Notes: generated by a model not told the origin, from the letters alone. 64,000 bases of DNA from Ceratobasidium sp. AG-K (GCA_037039685.1 JAWNGF010000004.1:4216001-4280000); one strand, 5' to 3'; numbered from the stretch's first letter, positions 32,300 to 45,058 are shown. Translations and numbers: made by a program.

Positions 32300-33665
32300 T
32301 TATTGCGATTTAACCTGCACCGGTTGAGCACCCGTCTCGCCCTCCTTTTTTGCCCTGCGCTCTCTAATTCTCCGCACACCTGCCGCCCATGCTTTGCTTG
32401 CCGCCCTTTGTGTCTTGACCCACAACCACACCAAAGCGATCCTCCCTCCTCGAGCCGCATATCTCGACCCAATCTTGGAATAGTACCACGCCCACCCGAG
32501 CCGTGTCGTCGGTGGCTCAATCACCGCCACCGGCAGAGGCAACACAAACCTCGCCAAGTCGTTTGTCCTTGGGGGAATCGGTTCGGGTGGGGCCTGTGCT
32601 CTCCGTACCGCTCTCAAAACCCATCTTCTCGTCCACCATATCCAACCCTCCCGGCCCAGCCACGTCTCGCCCCTTGCCCGCTGTTCCAGTACCCCATCTC
32701 GGAATGTCTGGCCCCTGCGCCACAAAACGAGCCGAAGAAGGCTCTGCTCTAGGAATCGAATCAACGGCAGGTCTGGGGTTTTCCATAAGCGGGTGGTCCA
32801 GACGGCAAGATGCGCAGGTGGGCTCGAGAGCGAGTTGGAGAGAAGGACGTCGGTGAGCAGACGGTCGCCGATAACCAGTAGGCGTGGGGTCACGGGAGAG
32901 ATGGGGGTCGATTCCGCATGCAAGCTGGGGGGGATGCCTTGAGCTTGGCTTGGACTCGAGGTGATATCGAGCGGGTCGTTGAGGCTTGGTGGCTGTGAGA
33001 GATTGTCGGGTGCTAATGGTGGTACGACATACGGCTCGGATTTGTGTACTTGGGGTCCAACCGTACGAGGATGTCGATGTCTAAAATAATTCATGATTTC
33101 TTCGCCACATGCCGGCTTCTTTCGGGTGTGGTACAGTACCGGGACGCCCAAGTTGTGAGACAGGGACTCTGCCTGGCAATCGTCGGTTCGCTGGCTGGCA
33201 AACGCGACCGATAGACTCACTTGAATTCCCACCGGATCATCACTGGTCCCAGCCGAGTTGCTTACAACCACGACATTCCCCTCGCCAAACGAAGATTTGC
33301 ATCGGTCCCAGGCCTCCTATGTGCTCATCAGCTCCGGAAAGAGAATGAACTAGAATAAACTTGCAGCTATCTCTGGAACTACGGTATCACGATGAGGGAG
33401 TGTCTTGATAAATATGAGTTGCAGTGCGGACGAGTTAATCCTGCACGTACCAGGCAGTTGTCTCTGTCGAATACAGCCGCGGTATATCCTGCTTTCTTGA
33501 GTGCGGCAAAATCCAGCCGAGCAATCGCTTGAAGCATTGTAAGCAGACGAATAGACGCACTGAATAGAACTCACTATCGACCTTGATTCCCGGAACTACA
33601 AGCCCAGGTCTCACCAAGGCACGAAGCGCAAAGATCGAGCCATGGAGGTTGGACATCAGGGTCAA
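32300..33665 (-). CDS. GEP4: Mitochondrial phosphatidylglycerophosphatase, HAD family
   Basis: Converts phosphatidylglycerophosphate to phosphatidylglycerol in cardiolipin synthesis on the matrix side of the inner membrane (EC 3.1.3.27). The N-terminus (MSNLHGSIFALRALVRPGLV) and RLDFAALKKAGYTAAVFDRD match the family; D-R-D-N-C-L holds the two catalytic Asp residues of the HAD motif. Later motifs are VVVVSNSAGTSDD (motif II) and VTPRLLVIGDRLLTDVLL (motif III/IV). The C-terminal part is a long Arg-rich region with AVIEPPTTRLGW and a basic tail, longer than in yeast. Three short introns near 33590-33540, 33460-33410 and 33360-33320; the third seems to start with GCAAGT (a GC-AG intron), needed to keep frame into EAWDRCKSSFGEG. 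Start may be Met1 (33665) or Met4 (33656). Stop TAA at 32300-32302. Confidence 0.9.
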
Positions 33666-34055
33666 GTGCAGTGATCCTAATAATTAGATCGGCTTATCAA
33701 ATCTTGGTTCTGTCAAGTTCCACCGCCCAGCGTCACAGCCACGCCGTACTGGGGTTAACATTATACCCCTAGCCTCCAGGGATGGGTCGCTACGTGTTAC
33801 AATGTGCTTGTGTGCTTTCAGCCGAGTCTAACTCGGGATGGGGAATTTGGATAGTCACCTCGTCGAATGCCAGGTGTTGGAGAACCAGGTTACCTGGTGT
33901 CTGTAATCAATCTGTCCGGCCAGGTTACTGCATGCTAAGCTACAAACAACACACCGCTCGCTCGAGATGGTGCGTGCCTGGTCAACCTTGTGGTTGGGCC
34001 AAGTGAAGCGCTAATTTGAATCCGGCGCCGATCGTGCGGACGGAAGTGCCTTCAC
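33666..34055. other. Divergent intergenic region between GEP4 and TRAPPC11
   Basis: 390 bp between oppositely directed genes, so it should contain both promoters. No clear TATA box or other motif recognised. Confidence 0.4.
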
Positions 34056-37000
34056 GTGACTGCCCGCCTCTTCGCGAAAGCAATGAATGGGTATCCGATT
34101 GAACTAGTATGCCAACATGTACCACTTATGTTTGTCGCCGGCCTGGACGCGCCCGCGGCAAATGTCCCACCGCCGCCTACCCCCGCTAAACTTGCCACAC
34201 CAGTACCAAGTGGACGAACCCGAGACCGGTTGTCCATTGTCGACTTGCCCACACCATCCGCGCAATCCGACCCATTCACGGTGTTAATTGGGCGCTTGAG
34301 GAATGCGTTGGGCTCTCGCAAAGGCGTGGTATGGGACTCTGAACCCGGCAGAAGGTTCAACGCGGTGCTGGTCGATCGGAACATTGTTCTCCCACCGCGC
34401 AAGGTGCAGTCGCCGCCAACAGGACCAGGAACTCCCCTGCCCCCTCGGTCTCCACTCAGTCCCCTAACACCTACGTCCCCTCTCTTTCCTGACGGACTTA
34501 TTGCTCCAATATGGATACGCAAACACATTGAACTGGTGCCGAGCGTCTTTGTGCTCTTCATGCGATTGTGGGAAGCGCCTGCGCCCAAGAGCCCCTTGGA
34601 ACCCAGGACAGAGGCAGAAGAGGAAGAAAAGCAGCGCGATGCCGAGCTGGCCACGGAAGTCGCCGCTAGAAAGCGGTCGACAGGCGAGAGGGGCATCAAG
34701 CTGACAGTGGTCCTGTTGGCTAGTCGGCGGGCACTAGGTATGCTCGATGTTCTAGGAGACCAGGGAGATTAACCTTCTTCCAGATGACCCATCGCTCGAC
34801 GCCCGCCTCTCGTTTATCAGGCGACAAGGTGGTCTCGACTCGCGCGCTGCCTTGTTTGTCCTCAGCCCTGTCAGCTCGGCCGAACTGAACGAGTTTGTGG
34901 GAAGTCTTCAGGAGGCCCTTCATGAATCTGCCCTCGAATACTACGTCGCCCACTCGAAACGCGTCCGTCGCAAACGAAATCGGCACAACCATGGCTCCAT
35001 CGCCCCCATTCCTTCACAATCGCATCTGACTCTGGGTTCAGGAAGCGGTCGTCCGTTGGGCGCACAGGGCTGGGCAGTCCGTTACGATTACAAAATGGCC
35101 ACTTTTGCCGAGTTCAGGGACGAGCAAGAAGTAGCGAGAAAGTGCGTTCCGCTGGTACTTCTACCATCAGAGATTGGATTTGACACCCTATAGGCATTAC
35201 GAAGACTGCTGGTTGGCATTGGTCGATATGTTTGGGAGTACGGCCCTGTTACCTCCAAGAACCAAACGTTGGGCCGAGGCCAAGGTGCTTGCGGACTGTG
35301 TTACGGTCAAGGTGAGGTGTTGATTTCTCGTATCTTTATTAAACAGTAGCTCACGCTTGCTGCATAGATATGCAAACTCTATCTATATCACAACCTGACC
35401 CATCGCGCGCTTGCACACTTTAATCGACATTTACACCGTTTTGCGGATCTCTCCAGAGGCTGGGGTATCGGGGACGAGACGTACGAATATTGGAGTTGGA
35501 TGGCTCGACAGTACGTGTCTTGGGGTTGCTCTTTCCGTGTCACGGGATTTCTAATGCGATGGACGACTGATACAGGCACCGGATATTTGCTGAGCTGCTC
35601 GAACATGGTCTCCGGAGTGGGCTCAAGATCCACCACCTCGCACCCCCACCCCTTCCTCATTCTCTCCCATCTCATCCCACCGCTATCGGTCACGCCTCCA
35701 AGCCATCCCTTTCACCAAGTCCTACCCCGATTCCAACTCCTCCCGGCCAGACTCCGAGCGCTGGCCTCACCCAACCAACCCCAGGCGCGGGCGTGAATGC
35801 TGCGCTTTCCTCGGGACAAAATCCAGCTTTAGTCCTCCAGCATCCTGGATTTTACTACTACATAGCCGCCGGGTGTTCGCGAGAGCGATTATCCAGGTTC
35901 AAGGCCGTCTTGGAGGCCGAGGTGAGTCTTGGGGATGCACATGTTACGCGCCACTCACCGGATATCACCAGACACGAGATCCAAGTCCAGTTTCCGCCAC
36001 CCCCGCGTTTGCCAACGAAAAGAAGATTGACCACCATGGATTGATTGTCGAGGTGAACCACTTAGCCTCAAGTCGCGATCCCCATTAAACTTACCCTTTG
36101 CTCCTTTAACCCAGCTATACACGAAAGCCTACGAGACATTCAAGCAGCAACAGGCGGGGCAGACGCGTCTGACCTATTACATTGCGTATCGCATTGCGGA
36201 AACGCACTACGAGGGTGGCAAGTTCGACCTGGCTGTAAAGTAAGTTATAAATGATACATTGCGCCACTGGAATAGATAGATGACTCCATCACCTCGATGT
36301 ACTTGATTTCCACCGCCTTGGCCTTAACCGATCTCATTTCATAGGTTCTTCGAGCGTATAGCCAAAACCTACCGCACTGAACAGTGGAAAGAGCTCCTAC
36401 GCCCTGCGCTAGCGCTATGGTACGACTGTGCCAGACACCTTGCAGATATCGAATTAAGCCTACGGATTTTGGCCGAAATGCTTGTTCCTGGTAGGTGCAT
36501 ATACCGACGAATACACCAAACCTGAACCAAAAATGCGTAACAGGGATGACAAGTCCTGAGGAGAGGATGAATACTGGTGAGGACCTGATGGCTATTCTCA
36601 AGGTCTGCTTTGTTCGCTGTCGATTTTGGAATCATCGATCCTCACGCGCTACCCAGAGTACGGCACCGTCAAGCGGGACTCCGCCTATTATTGTCGACCT
36701 AGGTGAACACCAGCCGTTATGTGAGCATCCATTTAATACATCCATCATCCTTTTATTTCCAAACCTGACCGTCCCACGCACTAGTTGACATCATTCCGAC
36801 ATTTTGGAAGTCCACATCCCCAACCAACGAAGCGGTCCCTTTCCAAATAAGCATCCGCGGCCCTGAAGACGGAGCTCTTGCAAATGTCGAATTTAGCTCT
36901 CTCGACATCAAGTTTGAAGGCGTAGATTGTAGCGTTTTATTGCACCATGAAGCGGAAAGAAGCTCGAGTGAGGAGTCACAAATTCAGGTGATCGACATAG

Positions 37001-38966
37001 GCACTATTGGATTGGATGTGGGCGAGAGTGATGGCAAGAGCGGGCGGTTGAGATGGAGCAAGGGAAGTGTTATGGTCTTGTGTGGTGTTGTCGCTGCGTC
37101 GCAGGTCGGAGAGATCAAGGTACGCACCTTTGTTAACGATCAGAATTGCGCGCTCAAGCAGATTCCTCAGGTCAAATCTGTGACCTTCCATATTAAAGAG
37201 GGAGAATGGGCCATCGAATTTCCCATCCAGATTACGGACAACCCAGAAGTCGAGCGACGACTGTGGTATGGCAGAACCCGCGAAATCGCACTGCGAGGAA
37301 GTGGTTCATCAGTTATCAGGTTGGGTCTCTAGTGAATCCTACTTGGGGCATTTAGTGACGGTACTTCACGCTAGCTTCATCCCGCCTCCACACCAGGTGG
37401 AGTTGTCGATTCAGCACGAGGGAATTACCTACATCGGAGAGCACTATCCGATTGAAATTACAGTTCGGAACTCGGATACTAGACCGCTCTACGTGTCTTT
37501 AGATGTGCTCGTACAACCTGCGGTCGATGACAGCCGTAAGTTTGCTCTTTACGTATATTCTAAAAATGATCCCAACTTTCCGAAGAAAATGATATTACGA
37601 TCGGCAAGGAAACCTCGAGCTCGCTCATCAAACAAGTTTCCCTCGGTCTCATTGCACCCAATGACTCCGTCTCCAGGACACTCATTTTATTTACGCGCGG
37701 TCTACCGGGCGACCGTGTGCTTGATTTCTCAATTCGTTCCGGTGTAGTTTCATCCCGTACGCCTTCACCCAACACATCTCCCCAACGCACAACCATTCCC
37801 TTGTCACCCACCAACGACAAACTCCTTAGTCCCAGTTCTCCGACTTTCGAGGACAAAGCCTTTCTCCCTAGCACCAAGGATCTCCCCGCAGAATCGGATC
37901 GAGAGACGACCGAAACACTGCACATGCTTACGGTTCCGGCCGTGGTACCATTTGCACACTCATCTCACCTTCAGTTTGAGCGACCGATCGCTCCTCAGTT
38001 GAGTTTACTAGATCCCAAGACCTTTGAGGGGGACTACACGGAACCCCGTAATATTGCAGTTATTGACTTCTCGCTGGCCATGGAAGGACCCTCCAATATT
38101 GTGGTGGAAGATATCCACTTTCATTTAACAGTGTGTCCGACGAGGCTCTCGAGCGTTTCAGACTGACGGATCATCCTTGCAGGATGGATCCCCACATATC
38201 CTGATAGACAGTACTCTAGAAGCCACTCAGGACCAGTTCCCTTTGGGTAAGTCAACCACCTCACAGTTTTCTCCTAGCACTGACCGCGAGCAGAGTGGAG
38301 TCGAGGCGATGGGTTTTCCAGCATGTTACGCATACAAATACATGTCGACGAGAACGCAGACGACTTTTTGCCGAGTGAAGAAATCCCTTCGCTAGGCTCA
38401 TTCAGCATTCAATGGAGAAGGCAAGTGTATGCGTGACCTAATAGCCATAGTCCACTTAATCTAGTCTTAGGGCCGGCACAAGTTCCGCCCTCGCCACATC
38501 CACCAGCATCATCACCCTTCCCGCTCCCAAGGAACCAGAGGATGAGCTTATCGCACGTGTACACCTACCAGCTTTTACCACGTTGCATGAACCATTTTCC
38601 CTGCACCTGACCATCGAGAATTGTACGCGCTCCCGGACGGCCGACATACTCGTCACGCTTGAAACGACAGAGACTTTCGTTTGTGCCGGCCCTCGCTTTG
38701 TTCAGCTTCCGGCGCTCTTGCCTGGAACGTCAGCAGATGTGCACCTGGATGTGGTCGCCCTCTCGCCTGGCTACGTGAAGTTACCACGTGTACGGGTTCA
38801 AGATCGGAGAGAGGATCCGCCTCGGGATCTAGCCACAGTCGCTGCTGGGTGGGACTCTCGCGGGGAGAGTGGGGAGGGAATGTTTGTTGCAGGTGCTAGC
38901 GACGACGGGCGACTTGTCAGGACGAGCGTAAAAGAGGCCGTGTATCTACTCGTTCGCCCTCGGTGA
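34056..38966 (+). CDS. TRAPPC11: TRAPP complex subunit 11 (foie gras / gryzun family)
   Basis: Part of the TRAPP tethering complex in ER-Golgi and Golgi traffic. The first exon opens with GYPIELVCQHVPLMFVAGL and carries FNAVLVDRNIVLPPRK and SPLFPDGLIAPIWIRKHIEL, a block strongly conserved in fungal TRAPPC11. Next come LPDDPSLDARLSFIRRQGGL, YDYKMATFAEFRDEQEVA, the foie gras domain HYEDCWLALVDMFG, AHFNRHLHRFADLSRGWGIG and YEYWSWMARQ, then alpha-solenoid parts (FYYYIAAGCSRERLSRFK; RIAETHYEGGKFDLAVKFFE). The C-terminal beta-rich gryzun part runs through 36800-38966, ending LVRPR and TGA. About ten or more short introns. A Pro/Ser-rich insert (35640-35790) lies after the HRIFAELLEHG segment. Length (about 1400 residues) is in the family range. 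Start could also be Met10 at 34083. Confidence 0.87.
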
Positions 38967-39281
38967 TAATGCCTCGGCCTTGAATGATGATATAATTGGC
39001 ATGCGGAGTTTGACATGCGAAGCCGAGCCAAGACCCCTTGGGTCTGCCAGAGTTTGCGAAAACATACAGCATATCACTAACATTTACGGCACCGGGCATA
39101 TAAAAGTCCGCCCAGGATTATGCGCAACTCACGAAATGGTGTATTATGTAATCGCCCACTGATTGGCCGGCTCTTAGCAGGCGCTCCAGGGTATCACGGC
39201 ATACACTAATATAAATATGGCTGACTCGCAACGTGTCTTCTGATCCTCCTCCTGATCTTCACTGCCGCTGTAGTCACCGCC
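38967..39281 (+). promoter_or_regulatory. Promoter region of the calmodulin gene
   Basis: 315 bp. A TATA box TATAAATA at 39210-39217 lies about 65 bases before the ATG at 39282, which has a GTCACCGCCATG start context. Confidence 0.6.
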
Positions 39282-40147
39282 ATGTCCTACCAGTTTGTGA
39301 GAGTGTCTCCATAGTGTCTCTCAATCGGATACTGACGTTGATTCTGTGCAGTCTCAAGGTAGGGAATTTGATCACAGGAGTGAGATGATCGGCACTTAAT
39401 AACATATCACTGCTTCCATTTTCCATAGAACAAGTCGCTGGTGAGTCCAATTTCGGTAATGCACCTCGCAGTGTATATATGTTAATGCTGTGCATTTCGT
39501 GGCTTAGAGTACAAAGCGGCTTTCTCGCTGTTTGATAGGGGTAGGTAACACAATCAAGTTCGACTAGTTGTGGCGGCCGCCTTCCCTGAGTCCATCTGTT
39601 GACCCTTCCACTAGATGGGGATGGCACAATCTCGCCTGAGGAACTTGGCATCATCATGCGCTCCCTCGGCCAAAACCCTAGTGATGAAGAACTGCACGAG
39701 ATCATCAACCAATGTGATCTTGACCATAACGGCACTATCGACTTTACTGAGTTTCTTACCATGATGTCCAAAATGACCAGTGTGGATGACGAGCTTAAAG
39801 AAGCCTTTGTGATGTTTGACAAGGATCACAGCGGGCAAATTAGCGCCGATGAATTGAAGAGTATGATGAGTAGCCTAGGTGTGTGGTGTCCGCTGTTGAT
39901 TTTGGTTCGAGGCTGAGGGCTACACATTCTTACTTTAGGGGAAAGACTGTCTGATGCCGAAATTCAAGAGATGATGCGAGAGGCGGACACAACGGCGATG
40001 GCCAAATTGACTATAATGGTATGGATTTTCCCCACCACCTAATAACTCCTCCGTCTGACAGTTCACCGCAGAATTTGTCAGGGTATGTCCAAGGCTGTTC
40101 TATGCACGAATTCTATCCTCACGAAGGAGTAGATGCTTTCCCATTAG
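39282..40147 (+). CDS. CMD1: Calmodulin (one base missing in EF-hand 4)
   Basis: The calcium sensor of eukaryotic cells. Exons: 39282-39296 (MSYQF), a 7-base microexon 39352-39358, a 12-base exon 39429-39440, 39508-39540, 39615-39878, 39938-40018, 40072-40082 and probably 40133-40147 (MLSH, TAG). EF-hands 1-3 are complete: [24 protein letters not shown] and [14 protein letters not shown]-hand 4 would read [12 protein letters not shown], but the sequence at 39986-39995 (GACACAACGG) lacks one base between the codons for T and N, which puts EF4 out of frame. Everything else, including tiny exons, keeps frame. Either this is a sequencing/assembly error or a recently disabled copy. Calmodulin is usually single-copy and essential, which favours the error. 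Confidence 0.85.
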
Positions 40148-40739
40148 CGCCCGTATATGTCAAGGACCGGTTCACGTATTCCTATGGGTTTAGGGTTGAA
40201 TAATAGTATACACTCGTCTAGTTTATGCGTACCAAAATACAGCTCGCACTGTAAGAGGCCCGAATGGCCCACTAGAGTGATTTGGGGCGATGACGCATAT
40301 AACCGCGTTGGGAACCTACCCGGCTGTGCGGGCTCTGTAACTATGTTCAGTACTAAGTGTACTTAGGGCTGCTCCAAGACGTGGGATTGGAGATGAGGGC
40401 CTAGGGTGCCAATTGCTCACATGCCTTGGGCAACGGCAATCTGACGCATCTCCAAGCGCCCGCAATAGCGTGGTTACTAGGATTTACGGTTCCTGCTACA
40501 CCGTTCATCTCAGTCAGAACAGACCACATGTGGAGACTCAAGCGCACAGGTCTGCTAATTATAAGATCCAACTCGGACGTTGTGTGCTCATGTTCAGTAT
40601 AGTATTCGACAGAGTACAAAATAAGGTTAATGTCGGAGCGGGAATGCTTCCCGCTAGCATTGAATATTATATCGCCGACTCTGGTGCACTCCAAGTAAAT
40701 TAAAACGATGCACATAGTTGACCCAATGACTCACCTCTT
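40148..40739. other. Intergenic stretch, nothing recognised
   Basis: About 590 bp. Contains one plus-strand ORF of 96 codons and an overlapping minus one, without similarity to known families. It separates calmodulin from the P450 remnant and may include the remnant's lost 5' part. Confidence 0.35.
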
Positions 40740-42570
40740 TCACAGAAAATGCTTACAGGTACTCGGTCCCGAGGGGTCTTTCAAAAAGATCCGCGCGATT
40801 ATCATTTTGAATATCTTTGGGAACAATGTTCTCTCAGGTGATGGAGCTGAATGGCGGCGGCAGCGAAGAACTGTTGCTCCTTCGTTCTCCGAGGTCAAGG
40901 CTCTGCGCTTGCATACACACACGTCATTGACTTAGATTCTGTGCAGAAAAATACGTGGTTAGTACGCTTGACGGCTCTGGAGATAGTGGACGAAATGACA
41001 GAGACATGGGACTCAGAGGAACCTACTTCTGTTGATCCTCTAGACGATAGTCTCACAACGCAGGTTAGCTGTATTCACTTTCGTCTACATAGATCAATTC
41101 TTGGCTCTCAGCGTACGTCTAGGTTACACTCTGCGTTATTGCAAAGGCAGAGTTTGGACAAGACGTCAAATGGGGAGGTGACGGCGCCGTCCCAGAAGGG
41201 CACGAGCTTACGTTCAAACAAGCTCTACAAACCGTTGCACAATTTGATCACTTTGATGGTAGTCCCAGGTTGGGCGGTCAGATTGAAAATTATCCGGGTG
41301 GTCGCGTTCCAGGCTCAAGATGAACTGCGGGTGATTATGAATGCACAGTGAGTAAATTGGTGCCTGCCTAGAGTTTTATGTAGCGGTATTTCCGTGACAT
41401 GATATCATCCCGTCGTGTTACGCTTGGTCCTAGAATCAGGGCTACGGAGGAGCCGTACGACCTCTTGACTTGGTACGTGGTCATGACGACAGGGCGACGT
41501 TAACAGATGAAGAATTGATCGGTATGTCTACTATTCATGGGCAATTGGTACTACGCGATTGACTTGTTGATATGAATCGGGATGCATGTTCATATTTTTG
41601 TTTGCTGGGCATGAAACAAGAGCCCACACGTTGTCTTTTGCACTGGGTTTATTGGCAGCCTATCCGGATGAACAACGCAAACTTGTTCAGCAGATCCGGG
41701 AACTTCAAGCTGGTGGTCGTTAACTGGTACGGTTGCAATCATTCAGCCTTCAATCTACGCTTAGTCTCTATCCTAGACATATGTCAACTTGCACTGATTT
41801 ACTCGTGCGCTGGCCATAACGTACGAGACTCTCAGACTCTACCCGATCGTACGTCCCTTAGACGTCCACTGTGAAGCCTAATCACGCTGAATTCTAGTCG
41901 TATCGGCACTGAGAACTCATGACTTAAGTCGCTAGACGTGTCCGCTTTCAGTGACTGATGCGCTGAAGATTATCTTTAGGAGTGGCTGGGGGGCAAATGA
42001 GCTCCACAGCCTATTCAATTTTCCCTTTTATGGTATTGAAGACCGTGAACCATGCGCAAGGTGATTGAAAAATGATATAATCCATCACTGAAAGCGGCCA
42101 TTTTTGGTTCAGTGCGTTTGCTAATGTTTTTCAGTAACCTGAGACCCCACAGTGGTCCTGGCGCATACAACGCCTAACCCATACATGCTTGATTTAGCTT
42201 CAATCCTTTCCCAAGTGCGTAGGCGCGACCACAACTCTTCTACTTACCTTGCATGGTTCTACGGAGCCTCCCACTCTCAAAGCTCAGGCGGGACATTATT
42301 ATTCCGTGCATATACCTGGCCTGCATTACAATCCCCAATACTGGAATGACCCTACCGAATTTCCCCCGACCGATCCTTAGCTGAAAGGTGGAAGCAATGT
42401 GCATTCGTTCCATTTTCTTGGGGGGCACGCTCTTGTGTGGGGACAAGGTGAGAGCTTTTGGGATTGGGCAATACTATTTGGGCAGTAACGAGACTTTAGA
42501 TTTGCGGAAACTATGGCTGTTACCGTTCTCGTCAGACTGGTATCAATATACGAGGTTAGAGTAGGCGCCT
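40740..42570 (+). pseudogene. Cytochrome P450 remnant
   Basis: Fungal class P450 motifs appear in order but in different frames: FGNNVLSGDGAEWRRQRRTV (C-helix, about 40812-40870), WLVRLTALEIVDEMTETWDS (about 40955-41015), the I-helix oxygen-binding motif FLFAGHETRAHTLSFALG (about 41590-41645) followed by AAYPDEQRKLVQQIREL, the meander GLHYNPQYWNDPTEFPP (about 42315-42365), and the haem-binding loop PFSWGARSCVGTR (about 42410-42450) with the Cys ligand, then RFAETMAVTVLVRLVSIYEV. The E-R-R region of the K helix is not found. Frameshifts (for example near 42370) and a missing N-terminus imply a pseudogene, though some breaks are introns. Confidence 0.75.
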
Positions 42571-43022
42571 AAAGCACCGGCCGTGGTTCATGCTATAGTG
42601 GGAGGAGTATACGGGTCTGCATGTGTCAACAATCTATGTGAAACGTAATATGGCTCCAGGCGGGAGCGATGTGCGGGGAGATCTTCGTAGAGCCATGGCA
42701 GGTTTGACTTCTTACATATCGGGATTGGGCGATCGCAATAGCACTGTCAGCAGAGAGGGCGCTGAGACTGTATCAAATATGAATTCACGTAAAGGTCGTA
42801 AGCCAAGGTCGTAGCGAGATGATGTACAAAGACACAGCCAAGGAAGCCGAAACAGCAGATCGCAAATGTAAATGCGAAAACGCATAAGGCAGAAGAACAT
42901 TGGAGGAATAAAGCCTATGATTGATTCCAAATCAATGGAGCCAGTCTAGATGCCAGCAATAGTTGAGCCGCCAACTGAGCTACCTTGCGAGGGAACCTAG
43001 CAAAGCAAATGCATGTTAGTCC
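42571..43022. other. Intergenic stretch between P450 remnant and the minus-strand gene
   Basis: No gene recognised. Contains the probable 3' flank of the unknown gene at 43023-44189. Confidence 0.35.
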
Positions 43023-44189
43023 TCAGAGACGTAGCGCGACTGTGCTGCTTGCCATCTGATATGACACCCCGATAAACTGCATGAAGCGGTTCAAGTTCTT
43101 CTCCCGTGACTCGGACGCGTCGATCGCATACTCTTCGAGGAGACGCTTAGCTTGAGGACCTATCGGGAAAGGATCACCATGAGGCGCCGTCGAAGGTTTC
43201 CAATGGCAAACTCACCATCCATCGCGAACAGTTCGCCTAGATTATCCGGGAAGTCTGCGCTAACCATGCCGTTTGGAAGCAGGAGCTTATGCAAGGGATC
43301 TGTCATATGCGTGGAACGTAGCAACGCGTTTGCTCGGCGAGATTCTCTATGTACAACAAGGTGTCGAAAGGACGCGTGATGAATCGGGGGGCGTTGGGTC
43401 AGTTTCTGGCATAGTCTCCTGGGCTAGTGAGACTTACGAATTGTGTAGACTCCGTCGAACGTCTTCTAGTTGCTTTTTCTGTTCAACTACTTGGTTTTGG
43501 AGTTCGACTGGTATAATTTCCTCCAGACTTCGCGTTACTTCCTCTTCTACGAAATCGTCGATAATCTTCATCACTTGGTCGGCGACTAGAACATGGACTT
43601 AGATTTGTACAAGCACGTGTGGGAATCAAATCACGAACCAACATTCCTGAGATGGTCCACAATTTGCTCCTGCGCCACCTCGCGCAGTAATTTCTTGATC
43701 TCCTCAATGTTTTCGTCCTGCCTATGGATTGGTTCAGAGATGCCGGCATCGTCCATACGAGAACACAGACCTTCTCCTTTGGCGGGACATCTAACGCTAC
43801 TTCAGTCGTGAAACCACTTGGTATCTGCCTTTGAACTCACATGGCGCTGGACGGCAAGGATTTCCTGACTGGTTTCTGTTCCAGAGGGGAGAGTCGCTAC
43901 TTTGGCTGTCTGATCCCCGAGCGAGTCGAATTTTATCTAGCAAAGCACGGTCAATGGTGGTAAACGCACTAGATGTCCCGCCACTCACGCCTAGTCCGTC
44001 CAGAGTTTGTCTCATCGTAGCCAGTACCTCGCGTACATGTTCTATTTCCGGGTTTGGGATCGCGGCAGGAGGTATCGTGCCAACCGTAGACTCTCGGTCG
44101 TCTGTCATGGCTACAGTCAGAATTTCTGACATGTTATCGTTGTTTCCGTCAGTAGAATTTACGCTATCCATTTGCTCGCGGGAAGGCAT
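43023..44189 (-). CDS. Hypothetical protein with coiled-coil and conserved C-terminal block
   Basis: Read on the minus strand with about five short introns. The N-terminus is MPSREQMDSVNSTDGNNDNM (acidic, Ser/Asn-rich), then PEIEHVREVLATMRQTLDGL. Middle exons give a helical, charged region (about 43440-43740: DENIEEIKKLLREVAQEQ, then MKIIDDFVEEEVTRSLEE and VVEQKKQLEDVRRSL), likely a coiled coil. The last exons carry LLLPNGMVSADFPDNLGELF, AKRLLEEYAIDASESREKNL, NRFMQFIGVSYQM and the stop TGA at 43023-43025. It has the look of a conserved agaricomycete protein of unknown function of about 300 residues. No catalytic motif or membrane segment. Splice sites keep frame in the parts I checked. Confidence 0.6.
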
Positions 44190-45058
44190 AGTTGTGGGTT
44201 GGATGGGTTGGTGTCGCGGTCACGTGGCTCGAGTAACTCTAGGTTTAACCGTGGAGCAGCGCTTATCTGTCCGATCGGACGACGTTCACTGCGCCAATAC
44301 AACGACACCAAACAAGGCACCCCATCTCATGGGTACTAATCCATATATTTTACAATTTCATTATCATTTTGGGTAAAGCCACCAGAAATTCACCGGTTGA
44401 ACGCATCTTCTACCTACCGGGCCTTTCTCGTCACTCCCCCCTGCCCTGAAAAGAAGTGAGCTTCTTCCCGTATACAATTGTTCCAATCTTGGTTGTGCTA
44501 CCCTACCATCAGGACCATCGTCCAATCCAAGTGTTCAAGCACCCTAGGCCCCCGATCGTAATAGTCCTCGTGGAAGAAGCTGTCCAACACGCCTTTAGCC
44601 ACGAGCCTCATGGGTAGCCACGCATGGATGCGTGGTTGGAACATCCAAGGGCCCACGCTCATTTTGATAAACATGTGCTCCGATTCGAAGTTTACTGGTG
44701 TCTCAGCGTAGCATACAACGTGCCTAGCAAGGCGTGAATGGAAAGGATATCCGTAGCACCCAGATAGCACTAGCCCCCGTGTCTCTGTAGGCTATTCATC
44801 GATAAACGCCCTAACCAAATCAAAGCTGGCTGACCACCAAATTCAGAGACTCCCGGATCCCACGAACACGAGGCCCATTCCTGGGAGCACAATTTGGGAT
44901 GCCTCATGGTCCTGACGGACCACGCTGCATGCGCTCCCTAAGCTTGATAGGGGGTCGTGTGTGCGCGAAGCAATGAAGTGAACGCCGGAGCCGGTCTTAA
45001 TGGACACGAAGAGGAAGGTGCGACAACTCTAACCACCGCAATCCATTCCCTACATCCA
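44190..45058. other. Intergenic stretch with one unrecognised minus-strand ORF
   Basis: The only notable ORF is 44498-44770 on the minus strand (90 codons; contains VNFESEHMFIKMSVGPWMF). It may be a fragment of an unknown gene; no family recognised. The last ~100 bases are the 5' flank of the dynamin-like gene. Confidence 0.3.

Noticed and set aside
31621..32520. Minus-strand ORF of 299 codons
   Set aside because: Antisense to the last exon of the J-domain gene; opened by GC-rich codon use of that exon and unlike any known protein.
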